From Halorientalis pallida (GTDB taxonomy: Archaea > Halobacteriota > Halobacteria > Halobacteriales > Haloarculaceae), in assembly GCF_004118325.1 (NCBI RefSeq), contig NZ_RDFA01000001.1, positions 698,838 to 762,837 on the forward strand: a stretch of 64,000 bases of DNA. Direction: 5' to 3'. The number at the start of each line of letters is the position of its first letter. The first letter of the stretch is position 1. A program made the translations under genes and the position numbers. Positions 6,765 through 15,759 of this stretch are shown here, in pieces. The notes under the pieces are model-generated. The model was not told the origin of the DNA and searched no databases. It worked only from the letters and a program-made list of their open reading frames with translations.

Positions 6765-6826
6765 CGCTCGCACAGCTAAGACTCCAACTGTGGGCATCTG
6801 TTAGAAAGTTGAGTGGGACCGCCGAG
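6765..6826. repeat. Right attachment-site repeat, overlapping tRNA-Pro
   Basis: Partner of 693-754. Positions 6814-6826 are the 3' end of tRNA-Pro; 6765-6813 is the adjoining 3' flank. The homology therefore extends about 49 bp beyond the tRNA, which is more than the usual tRNA-only att core. Confidence 0.85.
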
Positions 6827-6884
6827 ATTCGAACTCAGGTCCGACGCACCCCATGCGCCGAGGATACCGCTACCCCACGGTCCC
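6814..6884 (-). tRNA. tRNA-Pro(GGG)
   Basis: 71-nt cloverleaf on the minus strand: acceptor GGGACCG pairs with CGGTCCC, discriminator A, anticodon stem GGCGC/GCGTC with loop ATGGGGT giving anticodon GGG followed by G37, T-loop TTCGAAT closed by CTGAG/CTCGG. CCA is not encoded. The gene is intact because the integrated element restored its 3' end. Confidence 0.93.
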
Positions 6885-6910
6885 GCACTTGGGTCCACGA
6901 GGGTCCCCGG

Positions 6911-6917
6911 ATTAAGC
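6911..6917 (-). promoter_or_regulatory. TATA-like box of tRNA-Pro
   Basis: On the minus strand this reads GCTTAAT, 27-33 bp upstream of the tRNA 5' end, matching the haloarchaeal TATA spacing. Confidence 0.5.
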
Positions 6918-6931
6918 GTGTCGTTTTGCGG

Positions 6932-7834
6932 CTAGACCAGTACCCGTTCTAACTCGACCACGGTGCCCGACTCGCCGTCGGGATCGCCCACCAGCCGGCC
7001 GAGGCAGATCGCCGCCTCGTCGGGCGTGTAGCAGGCCACGAGCGGCCGGTCGGTCGCGCGGTCGGCGGCCAGGTCCGCGGCGATCACACCCGGCGCGTAC
7101 ACGGGCGCACCCTCGGCGACCTGTGCGGCGGCGCTGGGGGCGATGGTCAGGCCAGGCAACGGGGCCAGCGCGTGCTCGGCGGGCCGAACGATCTCCCGGA
7201 GCGGGTCGGGGTCGTCGTCCTCGGCCCACCACGCGAGGGCGTCGGCGAGGTCCTCCAGCGTCACCAGATCACGGTCGTCGAACTGCCCGGTCGCCGTGCG
7301 TCGGAGGTGGCCCATGTGCGCGCCGGTGCCCAGCGCCAGCCCGAGGTCGTGACAGAGTTTCCGGATGTACGTCCCACTTCCACACCGGATCCGGAGAAGC
7401 GCACGGCGGTCCTCGACCTCCAGCACGTCCAGGTCGTGGATCTCCCGGACCCGGAGCTGTCGCTTGACGGCGCTTTTCCGGGGCGGCTTCTGGTAGATCG
7501 GGCCCTCGAATTCGGCGGCGACGGTTTCGAGATCGGCGGGGGCCCGGCCGTGGAGTTCGAGGACGGCGACGTACTCCTTGACGGCGTCGTCGAACACCTG
7601 GGCCATGCGGGTGGCGTCGCCCAGGAGGAGGGGCAGACAGCCGGTGACCTTCGGGTCGAGCGTGCCGGCGTGGGCGACGCCGTCGATGCCCCCCGGAACT
7701 CTTTCGTCGACCATGTCCCGGACCCAGGCGGCGACCTGGTGGGCGGAGGGGCCGGGCGGTTTGTCGAGGTTGACGACGCCGAAGTCGAGCAGATTGGGGA
7801 TCGACCGGTCGTCGGGAGCGCCGCGGTCGGCCAT
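6932..7834 (-). CDS. truB: tRNA/rRNA pseudouridine synthase, archaeal Cbf5/TruB type
   Basis: 300 residues. Cbf5 is the catalytic subunit of the H/ACA ribonucleoprotein that makes pseudouridine in rRNA and can also modify U55 of tRNA without guide RNA. The catalytic loop is HAGTLDPKVTGCL with the nucleophilic Asp60; SGTYIRKLCHDLG follows in the catalytic domain, and the last 80 residues fit a PUA domain. The ATG at 7834 is chosen because it overlaps the cmk stop (ATGA) and gives the standard N-terminus; the frame continues upstream antisense-like into cmk. Transcribed adk/DUF106/cmk/truB-style toward tRNA-Pro. Confidence 0.93.
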   Translation of the reverse strand: MADRGAPDDRSIPNLLDFGVVNLDKPPGPSAHQVAAWVRDMVDERVPGGIDGVAHAGTLDPKVTGCLPLLLGDATRMAQVFDDAVKEYVAVLELHGRAPADLETVAAEFEGPIYQKPPRKSAVKRQLRVREIHDLDVLEVEDRRALLRIRCGSGTYIRKLCHDLGLALGTGAHMGHLRRTATGQFDDRDLVTLEDLADALAWWAEDDDPDPLREIVRPAEHALAPLPGLTIAPSAAAQVAEGAPVYAPGVIAADLAADRATDRPLVACYTPDEAAICLGRLVGDPDGESGTVVELERVLV

Positions 7835-8412
7835 CAGAACTCGTACCGGACGCCTTCGACGGGGTACTTGCCCTCGTCGCGGTCGGCGCTGTAGGACTCG
7901 GCGGCCGACAGGACCAGCGAGAGGCAGGCGTCGGCGTCCCAGCGGGCGGTGTTCACGGTCAGATCGTAGATCGAGTGGTCCTCGATGTCGATGCCGTAGT
8001 ACTCCCGGTAGCGCTGGGCCTCGCTGGCGGCGCGGGCGCGGGTCTCTTCGAGCACTTCGTCGAGGGGTTTGTCCTCGCGGTCGGCGATGCGGTCGGCGCG
8101 TACGTCGAGCGGTGCGTCGAGCCACACCCGGAGGTCGGCGTACTCGGCGGCCATCCAGCCGGCGAGTCGCGACTCCAGAACCAGGTCGGTCGACTCGCGT
8201 GCGGTCTCCCGAAGCCGGCGGTCGAGATCGCGGTCGATCTGGTCGTCCTCTTCGGCGAGTTCGTTGAACTCCACCAGCGAGCAGCCGCGTTCGTCGGCCA
8301 GCGCGCGGAAAATGTCACCCCCACTGACGTGCTCGTGGCCGAGCGCGTCGGCCAGTCCCGCCGCGAGCGTGCTCTTGCCGCTGCCCGCGGGGCCGGAGAC
8401 GGTAATCAGCAT
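7834..8412 (-). CDS. cmk: Cytidylate kinase
   Basis: 192 residues. It phosphorylates CMP/dCMP with ATP. The P-loop GPAGSGKST is at 7-15, VSGGDIFR at about 29-36 is the nucleotide-monophosphate region, and [10 protein letters not shown] fits the archaeal short Cmk family (COG1102). It begins 28 bp after a promoter-containing spacer shared with the divergent gene at 8561 and overlaps truB by 1 bp, so the two are translationally coupled. Confidence 0.93.
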   Translation of the reverse strand: MLITVSGPAGSGKSTLAAGLADALGHEHVSGGDIFRALADERGCSLVEFNELAEEDDQIDRDLDRRLRETARESTDLVLESRLAGWMAAEYADLRVWLDAPLDVRADRIADREDKPLDEVLEETRARAASEAQRYREYYGIDIEDHSIYDLTVNTARWDADACLSLVLSAAESYSADRDEGKYPVEGVRYEF

Positions 8413-8560
8413 ATCAGACCTGCGGTGGTCGCGCTAAAAGAGGTTGTGTCTTCGGCCGGGACGACCGGCACCCGACTGCGCTCGGCCCCCGACGGCAGCG
8501 GAGAACCTGACAGCCGCCGGAGACCCGGGCTTTTCCGGGTGGCTATCGTCCATTCCACCC

Positions 8561-9613
8561 ATGGAGACCACCTGGACGGTGAGCCGCGCGCAGGCGGCCT
8601 GGGCGGTCGTCGGCCTCGTCGTCGGGAGTCTCGTCGCGTTCGTGCTGGTCTCGTTCGTCGGCGCACTGGCCGTCGGCGTCTTCCTCTACTACGCCGTACG
8701 GCCAGCGTACCGACGGATCGAACGGCGGCTCGGCCGGAGCGATCTCGGTGCGACACTGGCGCTGGGGCTGGTCGGGGTCCCCATCCTGGCCGTGCTGGGC
8801 TACGCCGCGCTGGTGGCCGTGCGCGCGGTCGACCGGTTCGTCGCCCGCACCGACCTCTCACAGTATCAGTCCCTGCTGGCCCCGTACCTCGACGTGGCGG
8901 CGCTGACCGAACCGGGAACGCTGTTCGACCTCCTCGGGGGGAACGTTGGCCGAGTCGCGGGGTATTTTGGACTCGCCGTGACGTGGTCGGTCCGCCTGTT
9001 CGTCGCCATCACGGTGGCCTACTACCTCCTCTGTGACGGCGACCGGATCGGCGACTGGTTCCGGGCGACCTTCGGTGGCTCACCGGGTGCTGTCGCGTTC
9101 GCGGAGCAGGTCGACACCGACCTGCGGAGCGTCTACACCGGCAACCTGCTGGTGATCGGGGCCACCGCCGCCATCGCCGTCGGCGTCTACTCCCTGCTCG
9201 GACTCGTCGCGCCGCCCGCACTCGCCATCCGATTTCCGCTCCTGCTGGGCCTGCTGACGGGTATCTTCACGCTGGTGCCGGCGGTGGGGATGAAAGTGAT
9301 CTGGGTCCCCTACGCGCTGTCGCTGGTCGTCCGGAGCCTGCGGGGCGACGCCGGGCTCTGGTTCCCCGTCCTGTTCGTCGTCGTCACGTTCGTCGTCGTC
9401 GACTTCCTCCCCGACGTGTTCGTCCGGTCGTACCTCTCCAGCGGGGACCTCCACATGGGATTGCTCGTGCTGACCTACGTGCTGGCGTCCATCGCCTTCG
9501 GCTGGTCCGGGATCTTTCTGGGCCCGATCCTGCTCGTGGTGGCGATCCACTTCGCCCGGGAGGTCCTGCCGGCGCTGGTCGGTGGCGGATCGCCGAGTGT
9601 CGAGGAAAACTGA
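8561..9613 (+). CDS. AI-2E-family transporter (polytopic membrane protein)
   Basis: 350 residues with about seven or eight hydrophobic segments: two at 15-45, one near 65-85, one at about 135-160, and a cluster from 200 to 330. The layout, with a soluble stretch between segments 3 and 4 and a C-terminal GIFLGPILLVV motif, matches the AI-2E/PerM (UPF0118) family, whose members are proposed exporters or, in haloalkaliphiles, Na+(Li+)/H+ antiporters. Substrate cannot be told here. The ATG at 8561 starts directly before the first membrane segment; the open frame continues 39 codons upstream without conserved sequence. It ends 14 bp from the convergent DUF106 gene. Confidence 0.8.
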   Translation: METTWTVSRAQAAWAVVGLVVGSLVAFVLVSFVGALAVGVFLYYAVRPAYRRIERRLGRSDLGATLALGLVGVPILAVLGYAALVAVRAVDRFVARTDLSQYQSLLAPYLDVAALTEPGTLFDLLGGNVGRVAGYFGLAVTWSVRLFVAITVAYYLLCDGDRIGDWFRATFGGSPGAVAFAEQVDTDLRSVYTGNLLVIGATAAIAVGVYSLLGLVAPPALAIRFPLLLGLLTGIFTLVPAVGMKVIWVPYALSLVVRSLRGDAGLWFPVLFVVVTFVVVDFLPDVFVRSYLSSGDLHMGLLVLTYVLASIAFGWSGIFLGPILLVVAIHFAREVLPALVGGGSPSVEEN

Positions 9614-9627
9614 GAGCGCCGCGCCGA

Positions 9628-10512
9628 TCAGGTCGGCGTCGTCTGGATGTTCAGCGACTTCCGGATGATCTGGGTGAAGCCCATCGAGCAGAGGAAGTAC
9701 CAGACGATCCAGGCCTGCAGCGGGCCGAGGATGCCGGCCTGCCAGCTGATGTCGCCGACCAGCGGGAGGACGACTCGCTGCCCCTGGATCTGTCCGGTCC
9801 CCAGCAGCCAGTACATCCACAGGAACACCGGGATGGTCAGCAGCATGATCCAGACCATCGGGCGAATCTGCTCTTTGAACATGCCCATCTGGTCACCCAT
9901 GGCGTCCATCTGTTCTTTCTGGATGCGGTCCAGGGCCTCCTCGTCGCCGCGTTCCTTGGCCTCCTTGCGGCGCTCCTGGATCTCTTTCATCTGCTCCTGG
10001 TACTCGCTCATCTTGTCCATGTCCATCAGGTTGGCCTGCAACAGCGTCGAGTACAGGCCCGTGAGCATGGCCAGGACCATGACGACGACGTAGAAGGGGA
10101 GCATCGCCTCCAGCGGGCCGAAGAGCACGTCGAGGGTCCCGCCGATGGCGTTGCGGATCGACGGCAGCGAGTAGCCGGCCATCATCCCCAGCGCGCCGAC
10201 GCCGGCCAGTTTGTCGTAACTCGACCACGACGACTCCTCGTCGCCGTCGGCGGCCGCGTCGCTCACCTCGTCGTCGGTGAGCGCGTCGCGGACGCCGTCG
10301 GGATCGTCGACGACGAACCCGGAGCCGTCGGCGTCGACGAGCAGTCCCTTCTCGATGAGGCGGCCCCACTGGCCGCTGGTCATCTCGTCGCTGACGTCGC
10401 TCCACTCGACGGTCCCCTCGTCCTCGACGACGTCGAGGACCGCTTCGAGCGCGTCCAGCAACTCGCCGTCCTCGCGGGCGAGCGACTCTACTTTCTCGGC
10501 GGTGCGTGGCAT
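9628..10512 (-). CDS. DUF106 membrane protein (EMC3/Get1/YidC-like insertase family)
   Basis: 294 residues from the MPRTAEKV start; an upstream GTG/ATG would add seven residues without similarity. Residues 1-95 hold a helical, acidic N-terminal region; three membrane helices follow at about 130-160, 205-225 and 245-275, separated by the long charged hairpin MDKMSEYQEQMKEIQERRKE that typifies DUF106. This archaeal family is considered a relative of the Oxa1 superfamily and is likely to help insert membrane proteins. In haloarchaea it normally sits, as here, between adk and cmk. Confidence 0.85.
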   Translation of the reverse strand: MPRTAEKVESLAREDGELLDALEAVLDVVEDEGTVEWSDVSDEMTSGQWGRLIEKGLLVDADGSGFVVDDPDGVRDALTDDEVSDAAADGDEESSWSSYDKLAGVGALGMMAGYSLPSIRNAIGGTLDVLFGPLEAMLPFYVVVMVLAMLTGLYSTLLQANLMDMDKMSEYQEQMKEIQERRKEAKERGDEEALDRIQKEQMDAMGDQMGMFKEQIRPMVWIMLLTIPVFLWMYWLLGTGQIQGQRVVLPLVGDISWQAGILGPLQAWIVWYFLCSMGFTQIIRKSLNIQTTPT

Positions 10513-10585
10513 TGTCGTAGCTCTAGGCACCACCGCTAATCAAGCTTTTACTCTCGGTGCGAGGAAGACGGGAGTTCGGAACCGA

Positions 10586-11233
10586 TCAGACGCGGTCGTC
10601 GATGGCCGCCTCGATGTCCGCCCAGACCTCGTCGGGGGTCTGTTCGCCGTCGATCTCGACGAAGCCCGCGTGGTCGCGGTAGTGGTCGACGACCGGCGCG
10701 GTGTTGTCCTCGAACACGTCGAGGCGGTTGTTCACCGACTCTTCGTTGTCGTCCTCGCGCTGGATCAACTCGCCGCCACAGTCGTCACAGACGCCTTCCT
10801 CCTCGGGCTGGTCGAACTCGACGTGGAAGTTGGTGCCACAGTCGTCACAGACCCGGCGGCCGGTGAGCCGGTCGACGAGTTCGTCGCGGCTGACCGACAG
10901 GGAGAGGATCACGTCGAGGTCGGTCATGTCTTCGAGTTCGTCGGCCTGGTCCATGTTGCGCGGGTAGCCGTCGAGCACGTAGCCGTCGGCGCTGCCGAGC
11001 GCTTCCTCGACGATGGCGTTGACCACGGCGTCGGGCACCAGATCGCCCGCCTCCATGTACTCGCGGGGCGTGTCGTACTCGGTGTCCATGTCCGAGATGT
11101 CCATGTCCTTGTTGCCCCGCAAGGCGTCGCCGGTGGTGACGTGTTCCACGTCGAACCGGTCGGCGATGCGACTGCTCTGTGTCCCCTTGCCTGCGCCCGG
11201 CGGGCCGAGAATCAGCACGTGTGCGTCTGCCAT
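10586..11233 (-). CDS. adk: Adenylate kinase with zinc-binding lid
   Basis: 215 residues. It interconverts ATP + AMP and 2 ADP. The P-loop GPPGAGKGT is at 10-18, the AMP-binding motif DGYPRN at about 88-93, and the LID carries four Cys (129, 132, 149, 152) for zinc. The ATG at 11233 gives the standard N-terminus [10 protein letters not shown]; an upstream extension of the frame is not conserved. In many haloarchaea adk directly follows secY; here about 12.7 kb of transport genes lies between them. Confidence 0.95.
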   Translation of the reverse strand: MADAHVLILGPPGAGKGTQSSRIADRFDVEHVTTGDALRGNKDMDISDMDTEYDTPREYMEAGDLVPDAVVNAIVEEALGSADGYVLDGYPRNMDQADELEDMTDLDVILSLSVSRDELVDRLTGRRVCDDCGTNFHVEFDQPEEEGVCDDCGGELIQREDDNEESVNNRLDVFEDNTAPVVDHYRDHAGFVEIDGEQTPDEVWADIEAAIDDRV

Positions 11234-11330
11234 GTGACCGGCTTCTCCAGCCCGGGATTTGTACCTGACGTTCTCCGTCGACCGGCGACGAGCACGGTCG
11301 TTTTTACCGCTGGGCACCCTCGGTCCAACC

Positions 11331-11699
11331 ATGACAGCCGACGGCGAGCGCGCCATCGAGCGTCGGACCCGGATCGCCGAGGCGATCACGGCCCACCGTC
11401 GGGCCGGGAGCCAGTCGCCAGTCCTCGTCGCCGTCGCTGCCGACGATCCGCCGTACGTCGAGTACTGCGACCGCGAGATCGTCGTCCACGTCGACGAGGC
11501 CGAACGCGACCGACTCGACGCCCTGCTCGCCGAGTTCCCGGTGTTCAAGATCGCCCAGCCGGCGACCAGAAAAGCGCCCGACGGCGAGGTCCACGTCTCG
11601 GCCATCGCGGACCCGAAACACGCCGCCGACTTCCTCGATACCCTGTTTCTCGACGTGTTCGACCGGGCCGACGACTACGCCCTCGACGTCGAAGACTGA
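11331..11699 (+). CDS. Haloarchaeal protein of unknown function
   Basis: 122 residues, soluble and acidic, with a mixed alpha/beta look ([20 protein letters not shown], then [18 protein letters not shown]). No motif points to an activity. The ATG at 11331 is chosen over one 24 codons upstream because a TATA-like TTTTTACC lies at about 11309-11316, giving a nearly leaderless message. It is divergent from adk and abuts the convergent permease gene at 11700 with no spacer. Confidence 0.65.
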   Translation: MTADGERAIERRTRIAEAITAHRRAGSQSPVLVAVAADDPPYVEYCDREIVVHVDEAERDRLDALLAEFPVFKIAQPATRKAPDGEVHVSAIADPKHAADFLDTLFLDVFDRADDYALDVED

Positions 11700-14054
11700 C
11701 TACGGCTCGGTATCCGAGGACGGCCCCGCGCCGCTCCGGCCACGACGACTGCCCGTGAGATACCGGTAGATGGGGTACACGTAGTCTTCGAGCGGACCCT
11801 GGACGCCCCGCGGACCGGCGTAGACGATCACCGGGACGCCCGCCCCGTCGGCGAGGCTGATGACCCGGTCCGGCGTACTCCCGAACACCCACCGACGGAG
11901 CCGACGGGTCCGGGTCGCCCCGATGACGAGGATACCCCCGTTGTCCTTGGCGGTGGAGACCAGCCCCTCGGCGACGGTCGCCGCCGAGACGTTCTGCACC
12001 CGAACCTCCGGCGCGCCCGAGAGCGCGGCCAGCGTCGTCTCGGGGGTCTCGGGCCGTCCAGCCCCCTCGGGGTCGACGTTGATCACGTTGATGTCGGCCC
12101 CGTTCTCACCCAGTTGCTCGATCAGCGGCAGGACGGCCTTGTGGTGCGGGCCACCACCGGCCCCGATGTTGACGATGTCCACGTCCGTCGGGTCCGTGAA
12201 CCCGCTCACGAACAGGACGCCACAGGGCGCTTTGTACTCGACGTGTTCGGCGATCTGCGTGTGTTCCTCCGGGTACCCCATCAGGATCTGGTCGGCCTGC
12301 TCGTCCCGTGCAGTCTGGACGATGTCGAAGCCCACGTCCTGGCAGATGTGACCCTCGACGGTGTACTCGGCGTCGATCTCGGTCTCGTCCAGCAGGTCCT
12401 CGATGCGGCGGGCTCGCCCCTGTGCGGCGTCGGAAACGGCCTCGTACGGCGTCTGTTCGGGAATCTCGGTGACATTGAGGACGTGCACGATCGGGTCCTC
12501 GCCCCTCGTGTTCCCGATCAGCGCGGCCAGTTTGGCGTAGGTCGGGGCCCGCTCGGGCCGGGCGACCGACACCAGGACCCGGTAGCGGTCCCCGTTCTCG
12601 ACCGCGGCGGCCGCCGACGGCGGTTCCGGCTCGACGACCTCCTGGAACAGTTCCTCCACGTCCGGCGCGCCGCCCCAGACCAGATAGGCCACGAGCGTCG
12701 CGACGATCAGCAGGACGCCCCAGACGACGCCCTTCGGCGGGAGGTTCGTGATCAGCGCCAGGTTCGCGAGGATGCCCAGGATCGGCACCACTGGGACGCC
12801 GGGGACGCGAAAGCCCCGTTCAACGTCCGGGAACCGCCGCCGCGAGTAGATCAGCGCGACGTTGACGATCGAGAGGGGGACGAGCAGGTTCAGCGTGGCG
12901 AACCCGGTTAGCGGCTCCAGGCCGAGGTGGAACAGGTTCGCACCGCCCAGGAGCGGGACGGCCGCCGGCAGGTCGAGCGAGAGCGGGACCCCGCCGCCGC
13001 CCTCCGGGAACAGACCGATGAAGACGACGATCAGCGCGACGATGGTCCCCGTCGCCGCCATCACGCTCCAGAACGGCGTGCTGAACTTCGGGTGGATGCG
13101 CGAGAACGGCCGTGGTGCCTGGCCCTGCCGCCCCATCAGCGAGCCGATGCCGCTGGCCGCGAGGATCGAGGCGTTCGAGGCACTGACCATGCTGAAGATC
13201 GCGCCCGCGACGATCAGGCTCTGCCCGATAGGGCCGAGGAAGGCCGCGGCCACCCGGCCCATCGCCGTCTCGCCTTCCTGTGCGATCACCTCGGCCGGGA
13301 TCGGCGAGTTGACCATCGCGACGATCACCAGCGCGTAGAGGACGGTGACCGTGACGATACTCGCCGCGATGGCCCGGGGAACCGTCTTCCGGGGCTCGAT
13401 GATCTCACCGGCGCTGGCTGCGATGGCCGAGAAGCCGAAGAAGGTGATGAACGCCAGCGCGGCGATGGTGACGATGTTGACGGCGTCGGTCGAGAAGTTG
13501 GTCGCGAAGGTCCCGGTGGCCTGTGCCGGACCGGCGTAGGCGAACGCGCCGCCGATGAACGCGATCAGCACGGCCACCTTCGCGCCGGTCACCAGCAACT
13601 GGAACGTCCCGCTCTCCTCGGTCCCGCGGGCGTTGAGCGTCCCGAGCAGGACGGCCGCGAGCACGCCCGTCGTCCCGTGGGGGAGAAAGTGCCACGACTG
13701 GGGGATGATGAAGCGGAAGAACCACTCGTCCATCGTCGCGAGATAGAACGCGGTGGTGCCGGTGTAGCCCAGAAACAGCATCGCACCGATGGCGTAGATC
13801 AATTTGTCGTGCTCGAAGGTGCGCGAGGAAAAGAGGTAGCCGCCGCCGTTCTCGGAGTAGATCGAGGCGAACTCCGAGTAGGAGGCGGCGGTGATACCCG
13901 CGACGACGGCGGCGATGACGAACGCGATCACCGCACTGCTCCCGATCTCGGCGACGGCCGTCCCCGACAGCGAGAAGATGCCGGCCGCGATCATCGTCCC
14001 GAGCCCGATCGCGAAGGCGATCTTGAACCCGAGGGTCCGGGTGTGCTCTACCAT
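11700..14054 (-). CDS. APC-family amino acid permease fused to two UspA domains
   Basis: 784 residues. Residues 1-460 form an APC superfamily transporter with about 12 membrane helices; IGLGTMIAAGIFSLSG near 15-30 is the substrate-binding G-rich unwound helix. A soluble C-terminal half holds two universal-stress domains, beginning near RYRVLVSVARP and VDIVNIGAGGGPHHKAV, the second ending in the nucleotide-binding-type GATRTRRLRRWVFGSTPDRVI. Such fusions are frequent in haloarchaea and suggest nucleotide or stress control of uptake. The start at 14054 gives the normal permease N-terminus. Likely substrate is a cationic or neutral amino acid; not determinable here. Confidence 0.88.
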   Translation of the reverse strand: MVEHTRTLGFKIAFAIGLGTMIAAGIFSLSGTAVAEIGSSAVIAFVIAAVVAGITAASYSEFASIYSENGGGYLFSSRTFEHDKLIYAIGAMLFLGYTGTTAFYLATMDEWFFRFIIPQSWHFLPHGTTGVLAAVLLGTLNARGTEESGTFQLLVTGAKVAVLIAFIGGAFAYAGPAQATGTFATNFSTDAVNIVTIAALAFITFFGFSAIAASAGEIIEPRKTVPRAIAASIVTVTVLYALVIVAMVNSPIPAEVIAQEGETAMGRVAAAFLGPIGQSLIVAGAIFSMVSASNASILAASGIGSLMGRQGQAPRPFSRIHPKFSTPFWSVMAATGTIVALIVVFIGLFPEGGGGVPLSLDLPAAVPLLGGANLFHLGLEPLTGFATLNLLVPLSIVNVALIYSRRRFPDVERGFRVPGVPVVPILGILANLALITNLPPKGVVWGVLLIVATLVAYLVWGGAPDVEELFQEVVEPEPPSAAAAVENGDRYRVLVSVARPERAPTYAKLAALIGNTRGEDPIVHVLNVTEIPEQTPYEAVSDAAQGRARRIEDLLDETEIDAEYTVEGHICQDVGFDIVQTARDEQADQILMGYPEEHTQIAEHVEYKAPCGVLFVSGFTDPTDVDIVNIGAGGGPHHKAVLPLIEQLGENGADINVINVDPEGAGRPETPETTLAALSGAPEVRVQNVSAATVAEGLVSTAKDNGGILVIGATRTRRLRRWVFGSTPDRVISLADGAGVPVIVYAGPRGVQGPLEDYVYPIYRYLTGSRRGRSGAGPSSDTEP

Positions 14055-14144
14055 TGCAGACCGGTCTACCCGACGGGACCGTAAAAATGTCGTTCGGTGG
14101 ACGAGGACGAAACCACCTGCGTTCACCGATCCGTGAGCGCGAAA

Positions 14145-15734
14145 TCAGTCTTCGACAGTGATGACGAACAGCGCGAGCACGGGGACGATCTCCAGCCGGC
14201 CGAACCACATCAGAAGCGTCATCCAGAGCTTCGAGACCGGCGAGAACTGCAGGTAGCTCCCGAACGGACCGACCGCGCCGAAGCCGGGGCCGATGTTCCC
14301 GATGGTCGCCAGCGCGGCGCTGAACGCCTCCAGCGTGGAGATGTCGAAGCCGATCCGGGCCGAATCGAGACTGAGGAACACTGCCGACGCACCCAGGAGC
14401 ACGAAGTACAGCACGGTGAACACGAGGATACCACGGACGGCGTCCTCGTCGACGATGGACCCCCCGAGTTTGACCGGCTGGACCACGTCGGGCCGGGCCG
14501 TCGTGTACAGTTCCCGCTTGACGGCCTTGATCGTCACCAGCCAGCGGACGACCTTGATCCCCCCGCCGGTCGACCCGGCCGAGCCGCCGACGAACATCGC
14601 GAACAGCAGGATCATCTTGCCACTGGCGTCCCATCGCGCGAAGTTCGAGGTGGCAAAGCCCGTGGAGTTCAACAGCGAAGCGATCTGGAACGCCGCCTGT
14701 CGGAGCGCGTTCTCGGCGACGCCGTTCGTCGCGCCACCGAGGTCACCGAGCGCGGGGGCCGCCCCGCGATAGAGGACGAACGCGAGGACGGCGGTGACCA
14801 CCGCGATCGCGCCGGCATACGTCCGGAACTCGGGATTCTCGTAGAGGACCTCGAACTCACCCTTCAGGACGTGCCAGAACAGCGCGAAGTTGACCCCCGC
14901 GACGACCATGAACGGAATGACGACCCACTGGACGGCCGCACCGAAGTAGGCGATGCTGTCGGCCTGTGGCGAGAAGCCGCCGGTCGGCAGCGTCGAGAAC
15001 CCGTGTGCGATGGCGTTGTACAGGTCCATCCGCGGGGCGTATCCCGCGAGATGGAGGCCGTAGAGCAGGGCCATCAGGAGCACAGTGAACCCGGCGTAGA
15101 TGAGCCACAGCGCCCGGGCGGTCTCGGCGATCCGGGGTGTGAGCTTCTGCAGTTCGGGGCCGGGCGCTTCGTTCTGCATGAGTTGCGCGCCGTTGACCGC
15201 GACCTCCGGGAGGATCGCGATCATCAACACGATGATCCCCATCCCGCCGAGCCACTGGATGAGCTGTCGCCACAGCATGACGGCGTGTGAGTGCCGTTCT
15301 AGCCCGATCTGTCCAAGCACCGTGGCCCCGGTCGTCGTCACACCGCTGGTCGCCTCGAACAGCGCGTTCACCGGGTTCGCGAGGGTCGAGGCGGTCCCCT
15401 GGCCAGCGAGGACGAACGGGATCGCGGCGACGACCGCCGCCGCAAGCCACGACAGCGAGACGAGCAGGAGTGCTTCACGCGGCCCGAGGTCGGGGTCCGT
15501 CTCCAGCCGTTCGAGCGCCAGCCCCGCGACGAGGCCGATCACCAGCGAGCCCGCGAACACCAGCACGTCCTCGCGGTAGACGACCGCGACGAGCAGGGGC
15601 AACAGCATCGTCAGCGAGAAGTACTTGACGACGGTTCCGAGGAGGCTACAGCTCGCGCGCCACTCGAAGGGGAGGTCCACCGAGAGCCGCGACGTGAGAC
15701 CGGACACACCTGCCGTCACTCGGCAGGGCGACAA
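14145..15734 (-). CDS. trkH: TrkH-family potassium transporter subunit (first copy)
   Basis: 529 residues, Trk/Ktr/HKT superfamily K+ channel-like subunit. Four pore-loop motifs with selectivity glycines are visible: SGVTTTGATV, STLPTGGFSP, LNSTGFATSNF and IGNIGPGFGAVG. It follows the second trkH by 25 bp on the same strand, downstream of trkA, so the three are probably one operon. The first 36 residues are polar and poorly conserved; a GTG at 15719 is an alternative start. Paired with TrkA, it would import K+, the main osmolyte of haloarchaea. Confidence 0.9.
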   Translation of the reverse strand: MSPCRVTAGVSGLTSRLSVDLPFEWRASCSLLGTVVKYFSLTMLLPLLVAVVYREDVLVFAGSLVIGLVAGLALERLETDPDLGPREALLLVSLSWLAAAVVAAIPFVLAGQGTASTLANPVNALFEATSGVTTTGATVLGQIGLERHSHAVMLWRQLIQWLGGMGIIVLMIAILPEVAVNGAQLMQNEAPGPELQKLTPRIAETARALWLIYAGFTVLLMALLYGLHLAGYAPRMDLYNAIAHGFSTLPTGGFSPQADSIAYFGAAVQWVVIPFMVVAGVNFALFWHVLKGEFEVLYENPEFRTYAGAIAVVTAVLAFVLYRGAAPALGDLGGATNGVAENALRQAAFQIASLLNSTGFATSNFARWDASGKMILLFAMFVGGSAGSTGGGIKVVRWLVTIKAVKRELYTTARPDVVQPVKLGGSIVDEDAVRGILVFTVLYFVLLGASAVFLSLDSARIGFDISTLEAFSAALATIGNIGPGFGAVGPFGSYLQFSPVSKLWMTLLMWFGRLEIVPVLALFVITVED

Positions 15735-15759
15735 GAATCCATCGTTACCCTGTCCCCAG

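Larger units (their letters stand above)
693..6826. mobile_element. Integrative element (6,072 bp) in the 3' end of tRNA-Pro, with integrase and HUH Rep
   Basis: Direct repeats at 693-754 and 6765-6826 match at 58 of 62 positions and are offset by 6,072 bp. The right copy ends in the last 13 nt of the tRNA-Pro gene. Between them lie a tyrosine integrase placed about 50 bp from the left repeat, a Cys-rich small protein, a winged-helix repressor, a lipoprotein, a HUH replication protein, an HNH protein and a zinc ribbon. No capsid, spike, portal or packaging ATPase gene is visible, so an integrative rolling-circle plasmid, or a decayed provirus of the pleolipovirus type, fits better than an intact virus. 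Several segments (2100-2670, 3170-3980) are visibly AT-richer than the chromosome. Confidence 0.85.
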
